From contig CALFIC010000176.1 of NCBI GenBank assembly GCA_937876225.1, positions 1 through 30,144 on the forward strand: DNA of 30,144 nucleotides, read 5' to 3'. The translations under genes were made by a program, and so were the position numbers. Source of the DNA: an uncultured Chloroflexota bacterium. GTDB taxonomy: Bacteria; Chloroflexota; Chloroflexia; Chloroflexales; Roseiflexaceae. The notes under the pieces are model-generated. The model did no database searches. It worked only from the letters and a program-made list of their open reading frames with translations, and was not told the origin of the DNA. Shown here piece by piece: positions 22,789-30,144 of this stretch. The first letter of the stretch is position 1. The number at the start of each line of letters is the position of its first letter.

Positions 22789-24504
22789 ATGAGTGCCCGC
22801 ACCAAAGAGCGTCGTGAGCGGATTGTGACCCTTGCAAAGCAAGATGGCTTTGTGAGTGTTATTGAATTAGCACAACTTTTTCAAGTGTCTGAAGTAACAA
22901 TCCGTAGCGATCTCGATGTACTCGAATCGCAAGAATTACTGACGCGCACTCATGGTGGTGCTTTTTGTAGTGAACAACGCCGGCCGGGGCGCAATAACGG
23001 CATCCCTGGGCGGGCAGAGCGGGTGGCCAATGGGGCATTGGCGTTAATCGATGATTATGATGCCATCATGATCGAAGGGGGCGATGCCGGATTATCGCTG
23101 GCATTGCGGCTCAATGATCGTCGTGGCTTGATGGTCTATAGCGATAGTATTGATATTGCGATGCACCTAGGCAAATCAACGCATACCACCGCCTTGCTCG
23201 GTGGTGTGATTGCCGATGGCCGCAGTATTGGTTGGCCCGATGCCAATCAATTTTTGCCGGCTGGTGTACGGGCTCGTTGTCTTTTTTTGTCTGGGCTCAG
23301 TCAAGATGAACTTGGACGCGATGTGGTGGTGCGGCGTGACACGTTGCGCCGGCGCATGATGGATGTGTGTGACCAAGTGGTGCTGATGGTCGAAAGCGCT
23401 GATTTGGCCGCTTGGGTCAAACGCGATCAGCACGGCGATTTCGAGCGAATTACCCGGATTATTACCGATGATGCCATTGATAGCGCCACTATCACACGCC
23501 TCGCAGGCACTGGTATCCCTATGACGATATGTGGCACGGCCAGCCGCCGCCATGTAGAAAATATGCCAGTCAAGCGCTGGCGGATTGGCTTTGCCAATCA
23601 AGACGAACGCTTACCCTTTGCGGCCGCCGTGCGCAGTGGTATGGTTACTGCCACCGCACAGGCGGGGGTTGATTTGTTGCTGGCCGACAATCGTAGTGAC
23701 GGTGATGTGGCCTTGACCAATATAGAATCATTCATCAAAGCCCAAGTCGATTTGGCAGTGGTCTTTAATACCGATGCTCGCGCCAACAACATGATTGTCG
23801 AAGCGTTGCGTCAAGTCAACGTGCCGGTGATTGCCATCGACATTCCCATTCCCGGGGCGACGTTCTTTGGGTTCGACAATTACCGCGCCGGCTTGATGAC
23901 GGGGCGCTTGTTGGGGCAATACGTCCGGCGGCAGTGGCACGGCGTGGTCGATGTGGTCTTTTCTTTGGGTCTGCCCATCTCTGGCCCGGTGCCGGCGGCG
24001 CGTATGCAAGGCCAAATCGATGGCTTGCGTGAGCAAATTAGCCTACCCGACAATCGCATTATCCACCTCGATAGCCGCAATACCAGTGTCGATTCGTGTG
24101 CCGCCACCCGCCAAGCGCTCAAAAAAATCCGCCGTAGTGATCGGGTGGTGATTGTGGGCATCAACGACGAAGCGGTGTTGGGGGCGTTGTCGGCTTTTGC
24201 CGAAGACGGCACCTTGACCCGCTGTGTCACGGCCGGGCTAGGCGCAGATGTCGACGCGTTGCGGGAATTGCGCCGGCCGAATAGTCGTATGATTGGCGCG
24301 GTGGCCAGCTTCCCTGAGCGCTACGGCGAACGGGTGGTCGAACTGGCCTGTGCCATCTTGCAACGCCGCGCCGCCCCACCGGCCCGCTATACCAACCACT
24401 GCTATGTGTTGTCGGACGAAACGATGCGCCTGGTTGACTTGGCGGCGTTGCGGGGCAGTGTGGTTTCTGCCAGCGAATATAGTGCGCAACGGCGTACGTC
24501 GTAG
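22789..24504 (+). CDS. DeoR-type regulator fused to a periplasmic-binding-protein sugar-sensing domain
   Basis: The protein has 571 residues from ATG 22789 (GGAG upstream), over twice the usual DeoR length. Residues about 6-60 form the DeoR HTH (VSVIELAQLFQVSEVTIRSD, then LLTRTHGGA). Residues about 75-250 form a DeoR-type sensor (EGGDAGLSLALRL, TALLGGVIADGRS, RIITDDAID). Residues about 268-540 match a type 1 periplasmic-binding domain: RIGFANQDERLPFAAAVRSGM, DLLLADN, VPVIAIDIPIPGATFFGFDNYRAG, VVIVGINDEAVLGAL and MIGAVASFPERYG. No signal peptide exists, so sensing is cytoplasmic. It probably controls rhaI downstream. The last codons and the stop lie inside a 24-bp-armed palindrome. Confidence 0.88.
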   Translation: MSARTKERRERIVTLAKQDGFVSVIELAQLFQVSEVTIRSDLDVLESQELLTRTHGGAFCSEQRRPGRNNGIPGRAERVANGALALIDDYDAIMIEGGDAGLSLALRLNDRRGLMVYSDSIDIAMHLGKSTHTTALLGGVIADGRSIGWPDANQFLPAGVRARCLFLSGLSQDELGRDVVVRRDTLRRRMMDVCDQVVLMVESADLAAWVKRDQHGDFERITRIITDDAIDSATITRLAGTGIPMTICGTASRRHVENMPVKRWRIGFANQDERLPFAAAVRSGMVTATAQAGVDLLLADNRSDGDVALTNIESFIKAQVDLAVVFNTDARANNMIVEALRQVNVPVIAIDIPIPGATFFGFDNYRAGLMTGRLLGQYVRRQWHGVVDVVFSLGLPISGPVPAARMQGQIDGLREQISLPDNRIIHLDSRNTSVDSCAATRQALKKIRRSDRVVIVGINDEAVLGALSAFAEDGTLTRCVTAGLGADVDALRELRRPNSRMIGAVASFPERYGERVVELACAILQRRAAPPARYTNHCYVLSDETMRLVDLAALRGSVVSASEYSAQRRTS

Positions 24505-24540
24505 AGACGCAGCCTGCTGCGTCTCTACGACGTACGCCGT
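24489..24540. repeat. Perfect 24-bp-arm palindrome overlapping the gene 3' end
   Basis: Arms 24489-24512 and 24517-24540 are perfectly complementary, with a CCTG loop. The core GTAGAGACGCAG/CTGCGTCTCTAC is of a kind I remember as dispersed in cyanobacterial and Chloroflexota genomes. The TAG stop of the upstream fusion gene lies at 24502-24504 within the left arm. There is no T run after it, so it is more likely a mobile palindrome than a designed terminator, though an RNA hairpin of this strength would also stabilise or end transcripts. Confidence 0.9.
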
Positions 24541-24553
24541 GTCGATATTCTTG

Positions 24554-24563
24554 TAGAATAGCC
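24554..24563 (+). promoter_or_regulatory. Putative -10 element of rhaI
   Basis: TAGAATAGCC begins with a -10-like TAGAAT. The same 10-mer occurs at 26546-26555 upstream of the GH127 gene. No convincing -35 is present, as the upstream DNA is the palindrome. Confidence 0.4.
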
Positions 24564-24614
24564 TTGTGAATTGACGATGATGTGATATCTCCCACCAGAC
24601 AAAGGAGTCCCCTC

Positions 24615-25856
24615 ATGGCAGATGTACCCGGATATGCGGCGCTAGCCGAATCACTGAACGCCCAAGGACTTGATGTGGCTGCCATTAAAGCCGCCCTCAA
24701 AGCCCAAAAAATCGAAACCCCCAGCTGGGGCTATGCCAATAGCGGTACCCGCTTCAAGGCCTTTGCCTGGCCTGGGGCAGCGCGTACCACCCGCGAAAAA
24801 CTGGACGACGCCGCCATGGTGCATCGCATGACCGGTATCGCCCCATCGGTGGCCGTCCACATCCCATGGGACAAGCCCGAAGACGGCGATTATACCGGCA
24901 TGTGTCAATACGCCGAACAGCAGGGGATTGCGATTGGGGCGGTCAACCCCAACGTCTTCCAAGACGACCAATATCGCTTGGGCTCACTCGGCAACCCCGA
25001 CAAAAGCATCCAAGAAAGCGCCCTCGACCACATGCTCGAGTGTTGCGATATTATGACCAAAGTCAAAAGCACTGCCTTGAGTCTGTGGTTTGCTGACGGC
25101 ACCAATTACGCCGGCCAAGACAGCCTGCGTGGTCGCAAACGACGCTTCGAAGAAGGGTTGACCCAGGTCTACAAGCAATTGCCGGCCAATGGGCGCATGT
25201 TGATCGAATACAAATTTTTTGAGCCGGCCTTCTATAGCACCGACATCCCCGACTGGGGCACTGCCTATGCTTGGGCGCTCAAGCTAGGACCACAGGCGCA
25301 GGTCTTGGTCGACCTTGGGCATCATGCCCAAGGGGTCAACATCGAGCAAATTGTGACCTTTTTGTTGGACGAAGGGCGCCTCGGTGGCTTCCACTTCAAC
25401 AATCGCAAGTACGCCGATGACGACTTGATTGTGGGGAGCACCAATCCCTACGAACTCTTTTTGATTTACAACGAATTAGCCGGTGCTGAGCTGGGGCACG
25501 ACGAGCCGTCGCGGAGCTGTGCTCGTGACGTGGCCTATATGCTCGACCAGTGCCACAACATCGAAGGTAAACTCCAAGCCATCATCTACTCAGTGCTCAA
25601 CTGCCAAGAAGCCTATGCCAAAGCCTTGATTGTGCCGCGTCAGACGTTGGCGGGCATTCAACAAAGTGGTGATGTGCTGGCAGCGCACCGTTTGTTGAGC
25701 GATGCCTTCCGCACCGACGTGCGCCCGTTGTTGGCGCAAGTACGGCTCGAAATGGGTGTGCCTACCGACCCCATCGCCGCCTATCTGGCCAGTGGCTACG
25801 AAGCAAAAATTGCTCGCGAACGTGGGTTGGCTGATGCATCGGGTGGGTTCCAGTAG
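24615..25856 (+). CDS. rhaI: L-rhamnose isomerase, RhaI (Pseudomonas stutzeri) type
   Basis: This TIM-barrel, metal-dependent ketol isomerase converts L-rhamnose to L-rhamnulose in the cytoplasm; relatives accept several rare aldoses. The 413-residue protein starts at ATG 24615, with AAAGGAG 7 bp upstream. Metal-ligand positions keep the spacing known for the P. stutzeri enzyme: Glu198 (LIEYKFFEP), Asp233 (VLVDLGHHAQG) and His260 (GGFHFNNRKYADDDL), with catalytic Asp270 in the same block. His82 in AVHIPWDK is the probable active-site histidine. It follows the DeoR-PBP fusion after 110 bp and is closed by a strong terminator. It marks the island as rhamnose-related. Confidence 0.92.
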   Translation: MADVPGYAALAESLNAQGLDVAAIKAALKAQKIETPSWGYANSGTRFKAFAWPGAARTTREKLDDAAMVHRMTGIAPSVAVHIPWDKPEDGDYTGMCQYAEQQGIAIGAVNPNVFQDDQYRLGSLGNPDKSIQESALDHMLECCDIMTKVKSTALSLWFADGTNYAGQDSLRGRKRRFEEGLTQVYKQLPANGRMLIEYKFFEPAFYSTDIPDWGTAYAWALKLGPQAQVLVDLGHHAQGVNIEQIVTFLLDEGRLGGFHFNNRKYADDDLIVGSTNPYELFLIYNELAGAELGHDEPSRSCARDVAYMLDQCHNIEGKLQAIIYSVLNCQEAYAKALIVPRQTLAGIQQSGDVLAAHRLLSDAFRTDVRPLLAQVRLEMGVPTDPIAAYLASGYEAKIARERGLADASGGFQ

Positions 25857-25892
25857 GCAAAAAAACTCCGCGGGCAGTGGTGAATTTGATAT

Positions 25893-25929
25893 GCGGGGCG
25901 TGACATTGTCACGCCCCGCGTATCTTTTT
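25893..25929 (+). terminator. Intrinsic terminator after rhaI
   Basis: A perfect 12-bp stem, GCGGGGCGTGAC (25893-25904) with GTCACGCCCCGC (25908-25919), has an ATT loop, then GTATC and five T residues. Confidence 0.92.
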
Positions 25930-25984
25930 GGCCCGTCCAAACGGTAATCCTCGCAACAAATGTTGTATGCGAAAGGAATACCAG

Positions 25985-26326
25985 ATGGAACGCCGAGTAT
26001 TAGTAGTAGCCTGGGATGATACGTCGCTTGCTGAGGATGATAGTGAATGGATTGTGGTCGCCAAAGAAGCCTTGCGGTTGAGTGTGGGGCGCATCGGTTG
26101 TATCGCCTTGGGGTGTAGGGTGACGCCAGTGGGAGTGCGTTTGGTGATTCAGTGTAACGACCAACACGACCCGGGTGAGCTGATCGAGTGGGTGCGAGCG
26201 GCGGCCCGTTTTGCGGTGACCAAGTACCTCGGTTATGGACCACAATGGGATGCTCCGTACCGCTTTGCTTGGATTAGTGGTCCCGCCGTAGCTGAAGAAA
26301 TCACCGCTTGCTTGACTGCCAAATAG
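25985..26326 (+). CDS. Small protein resembling a Y1 (REP-associated) transposase that lost its HUH motif
   Basis: The protein has 113 residues from ATG 25985, with AAAGGA upstream. No family is certain. The middle reads CRVTPVGVRLVIQ, which lines up with the MPNHVHLLIQ block of IS200/RAYT-type Y1 transposases but has Gly and Arg where the two metal-binding histidines should be. The part after it, ELIEWVRAAARFAVTKYLGYGPQWDAPYRF, follows the helix, then GP-x-W, layout of the same family. If homologous, it would be inactive as a nuclease and possibly domesticated. It stands alone between the rhaI terminator and a hairpin. The coding call is good; the family call is weak. Confidence 0.6.
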   Translation: MERRVLVVAWDDTSLAEDDSEWIVVAKEALRLSVGRIGCIALGCRVTPVGVRLVIQCNDQHDPGELIEWVRAAARFAVTKYLGYGPQWDAPYRFAWISGPAVAEEITACLTAK

Positions 26327-26370
26327 CCGATGGGAATGGCGTAATCGCAGACACCATATACACCCCACCT

Positions 26371-26402
26371 CACCCGTAATGCCAAATTGGGCATTGCGGG
26401 TG
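26371..26402 (+). terminator. Hairpin after the small protein gene
   Basis: A 13-bp stem has arms 26371-26383 and 26390-26402 with one T-G wobble and a 6-nt loop. There is no T run after it, so termination is uncertain; it may be a dispersed palindrome or an RNA-stability hairpin. The remaining 26403-26540 holds nothing definite. Confidence 0.5.
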
Positions 26403-26542
26403 GGTGGCATGGGTAGGCGGTGCATCCACTCTGACGGTGTCGTACTGCCCGTCAGCGCCCAGGAGGTTTTTATCAAAATACGCAAATAAAAAAACAGGTG
26501 ACATCGGAATTAGGCTGGGGTGTATGAAGCGCTGATTGACTA

Positions 26543-26551
26543 TGCTAGAAT
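26543..26551 (+). promoter_or_regulatory. Extended -10 promoter of the GH127-ROK-oxidoreductase operon
   Basis: TGCTAGAAT fits the extended -10 form TGnTAnnaT, about 33 bp before the GH127 ATG. The following bases complete TAGAATAGCC, shared with the rhaI leader. GGAG at 26573-26576 is the ribosome site. Confidence 0.5.
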
Positions 26552-26583
26552 AGCCATATCCACCCATATTCCGGAGCACCGCA

Positions 26584-28452
26584 ATGAAGCGCACCACGTA
26601 CGTTGTTGATACGACCAAAAGTCCACACGCCATACTACGGCCGTTGCCGTTACAAGGCGTGCAGTTGCGTGACACCTTTTGGGCGCCACGCATCCATACC
26701 AATGCCCATGTGACCTTGCCATCGCAATATACCCACTGTGAAGAAACCGAGCGCATTGCCAACTTCCGGCGGGCGGCTGGTCGCGAAGAAGGCGAATTTG
26801 TGGGCTTGTTTTTTAATGATTCGGACGTCTACAAATGGCTTGAGGCCGTCGGCTCAAACGACGTCATCAGTGATTCGCCGGCGCTACAAATCATTGCCCG
26901 CTCGGTGGTTGCTGACATCGTCTCGGCGCAACGCAGTGACGGCTACCTCAATTCGTACTTTAGCAAAGCCCGCAGTGACGAGCGCTGGACCAACTTTGAC
27001 CTGCACGAAATGTACTGTGCCGGGCATTTGATGCAGGCTGCTGTCGCCATCTACCGCGCCAACGGTGATCGGGTGGCGCTGGATGCGGCCTGTGGCATGG
27101 CCGATCACATCGATGCTACCTTTGGGCCCGCAGATCAAGGCAAACGCCCCATCACCGACGGCCACCCCGAAATCGAACTGGCGTTGGTCGAGCTCTACCG
27201 CGCTACCAACAATCAACGCTATTTGGCGTTGGCGGACTTCATGGTATCGGTGCGGGGCGCCAACCAAATCCGCAACAACGTGTTTGGGTATGACTATTAC
27301 CAAGATCACGTGCCCTACCGCGACCTCGACGTGGTGATTGGGCATGCCGTGCGTATGCTCTATTTGGCGGCGGGGGCTACCGATGTCTGGCTCGAAACGG
27401 GCGATGCGAGCCTCAAACGCGCCATTGACGCCCAGTGGCACAATTTGACTCAAAAGCGCATGTACGTCAGTGGTGGAATTGGGTCGCGCTGGCACGGCGA
27501 ATCGATTGGCGATGACTACGAATTGCCCAATGACACTGCCTACACCGAAACCTGCGCTGCCATCGCGTCAGTGATGTGGAATTGGCGTTTGCTCCAAGGT
27601 ACCGGTGAAGCCCGCTATGCCGATTTGCTGGAATGGACGCTGTACAACGCCGTCATGCCTGGGTTGTCACTCAGCGGCAGTGAATATTTCTATCAAAATC
27701 CGTTGAGCAACAACGGTAGCCACCGCCGTTCGGCCTGGTTTGGCTGTGCCTGTTGCCCGCCTAATGTGGCGCGTTTATTGGCGCAATTGGGGAGCTATGT
27801 GGCTAGTGTCGACAGCGACACCCTCTGGATACACACCTATATCCAAGGCGCTATCGACGCTCACGGTAGTGGCTTAGATGCCGCAGTCCAGGTCACCACT
27901 GACTACCCGTGGGACGGGCGGATTACTGTCAAGGTCACTCGCGGTGGGCAATGGGGCTTGAAATTGCGTGTGCCGAGTTGGGCTAGTGGTGCGACGGTGC
28001 TCATCAACGGCGAACGGCGCATCGTCCAGCCCGATAGCTATGTGACCATCCGGCGCGCTTGGCAGAGTGGTGATGTGGTGGTGTTGGATTTACCGATGAA
28101 TCCCCGTATGATCAGCTCCCACCCTGCTGTGCAAAACAACGCCGGGCGGGTGGCAGTGGCGCGGGGACCGATTTTGTATTGTGTCGAACAAGCCGATCAT
28201 GCGCAGCCTGTCGCCAGCCTGCACATCGATGCCCGCACCAAGTGGCAGGTGGTCGATGGCCCGAGTGCCCTCGGACATCACAAAGCGCTCCGCGCCAGTG
28301 GTACTTCGGTAGCGACGCCGGAGGGGGCGTTGTATGCGCCGTGGCGGCGTGATGCCGGCAGCCCGGTAGAATTGACCTTGATCCCTTACCATCTGTGGGC
28401 CAATCGTGAAGCTGGGGCGATGAATGTATGGATAACGGTCGAAAACCAATGA
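26584..28452 (+). CDS. GH127 beta-L-arabinofuranosidase (DUF1680 family)
   Basis: The 622-residue protein has no signal peptide and is presumably cytoplasmic. The family hydrolyses beta-L-arabinofuranosyl units using a zinc-bound cysteine nucleophile. The expected residues are all present with correct spacing: Glu306 (GESIG) as acid/base, Glu322 and Cys324 (AYTETC) and Cys390-Cys391 (GCACCPPN) as zinc ligands, one of the pair being the nucleophile. An (alpha/alpha)6 barrel spans about 1-430 and beta-sandwich modules the remainder. The ROK kinase start overlaps its stop (ATGA). With rhaI nearby, this points to breakdown of arabinose/rhamnose-containing plant pectin or glycoproteins. Exact linkage is unverified. 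Confidence 0.93.
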   Translation: MKRTTYVVDTTKSPHAILRPLPLQGVQLRDTFWAPRIHTNAHVTLPSQYTHCEETERIANFRRAAGREEGEFVGLFFNDSDVYKWLEAVGSNDVISDSPALQIIARSVVADIVSAQRSDGYLNSYFSKARSDERWTNFDLHEMYCAGHLMQAAVAIYRANGDRVALDAACGMADHIDATFGPADQGKRPITDGHPEIELALVELYRATNNQRYLALADFMVSVRGANQIRNNVFGYDYYQDHVPYRDLDVVIGHAVRMLYLAAGATDVWLETGDASLKRAIDAQWHNLTQKRMYVSGGIGSRWHGESIGDDYELPNDTAYTETCAAIASVMWNWRLLQGTGEARYADLLEWTLYNAVMPGLSLSGSEYFYQNPLSNNGSHRRSAWFGCACCPPNVARLLAQLGSYVASVDSDTLWIHTYIQGAIDAHGSGLDAAVQVTTDYPWDGRITVKVTRGGQWGLKLRVPSWASGATVLINGERRIVQPDSYVTIRRAWQSGDVVVLDLPMNPRMISSHPAVQNNAGRVAVARGPILYCVEQADHAQPVASLHIDARTKWQVVDGPSALGHHKALRASGTSVATPEGALYAPWRRDAGSPVELTLIPYHLWANREAGAMNVWITVENQ

Positions 28453-29438
28453 TTGTCGGGATTGACCTCGGCGGCACCAAAATCGCTTATGCCTTGGTCG
28501 ATAGCGCGACTGGGACGGTGCGGGCGCGCCATATCGCTCCCACCCATTCCCAGGCCGGTGCTGCCGATGTGTTGGCGCGCATGGTGACCCATATCACCCA
28601 ATTGTGTGCTGATGCCCAGGTGGCGCTGACGGATGTCAGCGGCATCGGCATCGGTGTGCCGGGGGTCTTTGATGACGCCACCGGCCATACCTTGTTTTTG
28701 CCTAACCTCGTCGGTACCTGGCGGGACGTGGCAGTCGGTCCCACGTTGACTGCCGCCCTCGGTGTGCCGACGTGGCTCATCAACGACGCCCGGGCCTTTG
28801 TGCTGGGCGAGGCGGTGTATGGGGCGGGACGGGGCTACGCCAATGTGGCAGGATTTACCGTCGGCACCGGAATTGGGGGCGGCGTGGTCATCCACCAGCA
28901 ACTCTATCTGGGCATCGACGGTACCGCCGGGGAATTTGGCCATCAGACCTTGGCGTTGGATGGTCCGCAGTGTGGCTGTGGCAATTACGGCTGCCTCGAG
29001 GCCTTTGCCAGTGGTCCGACGATGGTGTCCCAATCCCAGCACTTGTTGGCGCATCAGCAGGCGCCGCAATTGGCGACGCTGGTGGCGGCCGGACACGAAT
29101 TAACTCCGGCGCTGTTGCGCCAGGCAGCCGACGCCGGTGATACGGCGGTGGCGGCGCTCATGCAGACGGCCTACCGTTATCTGGGCACTGGGGTCGCCAA
29201 TGTGGTGTCGCTGTTGAGTCCCAATGCGGTGATTATTGGGGGCAGTGTGGCCAATCTGGGTGAACCGTTGTTTGCGGCGGTACGTCGTGAAGTCGCCACC
29301 CGCTGTAAAGCGACGCCGGTTGATCAAATCGCCATCGTGCCAGCTGCCTTGGGCGGCGATGCAGGGGTGCTGGGGGCGGCCTGTTGGGCAGCCCATCGCA
29401 GTGGCCAACAACAGTTTGGTGCACTGACAAAGGAGTAA
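28449..29438 (+). CDS. ROK-family sugar kinase
   Basis: The protein has 329 residues from ATG 28449, coupled to GH127 by an ATGA overlap; an in-frame ATG at 28428 is less likely. MIVGIDLGGTKIAYALVD is the phosphate-binding start. The catalytic Asp lies in LINDARAFVLGE, where most relatives have NDAN. The ROK zinc motif is complete: the GEFGH histidine with Cys175, Cys177 and Cys182 in CGCGNYGCLEA. Absence of an N-terminal HTH marks it as a kinase, not a NagC-type repressor. It probably phosphorylates a sugar released by neighbouring enzymes; which one cannot be told. Confidence 0.9.
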   Translation: MIVGIDLGGTKIAYALVDSATGTVRARHIAPTHSQAGAADVLARMVTHITQLCADAQVALTDVSGIGIGVPGVFDDATGHTLFLPNLVGTWRDVAVGPTLTAALGVPTWLINDARAFVLGEAVYGAGRGYANVAGFTVGTGIGGGVVIHQQLYLGIDGTAGEFGHQTLALDGPQCGCGNYGCLEAFASGPTMVSQSQHLLAHQQAPQLATLVAAGHELTPALLRQAADAGDTAVAALMQTAYRYLGTGVANVVSLLSPNAVIIGGSVANLGEPLFAAVRREVATRCKATPVDQIAIVPAALGGDAGVLGAACWAAHRSGQQQFGALTKE

Positions 29439-29440
29439 AC

Positions 29441-30144
29441 ATGATTGACTACCAACCGCGTAATCCACGTGCCTATCATCCCGCCATTGCCTTGATTGGG
29501 TGTGGGGGGATTACCCAGCACCACCTGACTGCCTACAAAAACGCCGGCTACAACGTGGTGGCATTGTGTGATGTGGATGTAGCCCGGGCCGAAGCCCGCC
29601 GCCAAGAATTTTTCCCGGAAGCGCACGTCTACACCGACGCCCAAGCCGTGTTGCGCCGCGATGATATCGAAGTGGTTGACATCGCCACCCACCCTGCCGA
29701 CCGCGTGCCATTGTTGTATGCCGCATTGAATGCCCGCAAGCATGTGCTCAGCCAAAAACCATTTGTGCTCGATTTAGACGAAGGAGAGCGCTTGGTGGCA
29801 TTGGCGCATCGTAACGGCGTCAAACTGGCGGTCAACCAAAACGGCCGTTGGGCGCCCCACGTGGCCTATATGCGCGAGTTGGTGGCAGCGGGGCAACTGG
29901 GTGCGATTAGTAGTGTCGATTTGTCGGTGCACTGGGATCATAACTGGGTGGTGGGGACGGTGTTTGATGGCATCGACGATTTGATTCTGTACGATTTCGC
30001 CATCCATTGGTTCGACATGGTGACCTGCTACTTGCCCAACCAAGCCGCCGAGCGGGTCTCTGCCCAAGTACGCCATAGCCATAGCCAAAAAGCCCGCCCA
30101 CCGCTCTTGGCGCATGTGGCGGTAGAATATGCCAATGCCCAAGT
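29441..30144 (+). CDS. Gfo/Idh/MocA-family oxidoreductase (3' end outside the window)
   Basis: Only the first 234 residues are present; the frame is open at the window edge. AAAGGAG lies before the ATG, which follows the ROK stop immediately. IALIGCGGITQHHLTAYKNAGYNVVALCDVD is the NAD(P)-binding Rossmann start. VVDIATHPADRVPLLYAALNARKHVLSQKP matches the next family block, but the usual EKP has become QKP, so the lysine is kept and the glutamate changed. The second domain begins near 125. Such enzymes oxidise or reduce sugars, inositols or sugar acids; it is likely the third gene of the GH127 operon. Confidence 0.9.
   Translation, partial: MIDYQPRNPRAYHPAIALIGCGGITQHHLTAYKNAGYNVVALCDVDVARAEARRQEFFPEAHVYTDAQAVLRRDDIEVVDIATHPADRVPLLYAALNARKHVLSQKPFVLDLDEGERLVALAHRNGVKLAVNQNGRWAPHVAYMRELVAAGQLGAISSVDLSVHWDHNWVVGTVFDGIDDLILYDFAIHWFDMVTCYLPNQAAERVSAQVRHSHSQKARPPLLAHVAVEYANAQ

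Overview
The window (about 53% G+C by eye) reads as chromosomal DNA from a Chloroflexota-like bacterium, perhaps near Herpetosiphon or a related filamentous lineage. The clues are gene content, mixed GC/AT codon use and a CCA-encoded tRNA. No 16S or ribosomal-protein marker is present, so the assignment is tentative.

Layout. 1-433: a very AT-rich island and a promoter. 434-2344: aroC and mutM in tandem. 2420-2495: tRNA-Arg(CCU) with its own promoter and terminator. 2704-4623: an exported lipoprotein of the tripeptidyl-aminopeptidase (S33) type. 4724-5218: a DUF1003-like membrane protein. 5227-6314 (minus): a LysE-family transporter overlapping a membrane-anchored cytochrome c. 6518-8529 (minus): a histidine kinase and an OmpR-type response regulator. 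8777-14956: the most unusual part, a tandem array of two paralogous families with no recognised function. Family A is an anchored PepSY-like protein. Family B is a single-pass protein with a Pro/Val-rich tail. They occur as A-B, A-B, A-B, interleaved with an ApbE flavin transferase and two copies of a di-heme ferric-reductase-like membrane protein. I read this as a candidate extracytoplasmic electron-transfer system controlled by the divergent two-component system; 11-bp direct repeats resembling an OmpR/PhoB box lie upstream of the array.

15017-17973 (minus) is a light-dependent DNA-repair cluster: an FeS-type photolyase/cryptochrome, a DUF2256 zinc-ribbon protein that is easy to miss (59 aa), and a classical-type photolyase split into two genes in reversed order (FAD domain first, N-terminal domain second). 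18016-20314 (minus) holds an MFS exporter and a zinc alcohol dehydrogenase.

20422-30144 is a plant-sugar catabolic island. It has a LacI regulator, a DeoR regulator, an unusual DeoR protein fused to a periplasmic-binding-protein domain, an L-rhamnose isomerase (RhaI), a small protein resembling a Y1 transposase that has lost its HUH histidines, a GH127 beta-L-arabinofuranosidase, a ROK sugar kinase and a Gfo/Idh/MocA oxidoreductase cut by the window end. Together these suggest uptake and processing of rhamnose- and arabinose-containing pectic material. Several dispersed palindromic repeats lie between these genes, one of which supplies the stop codon of the DeoR fusion gene.
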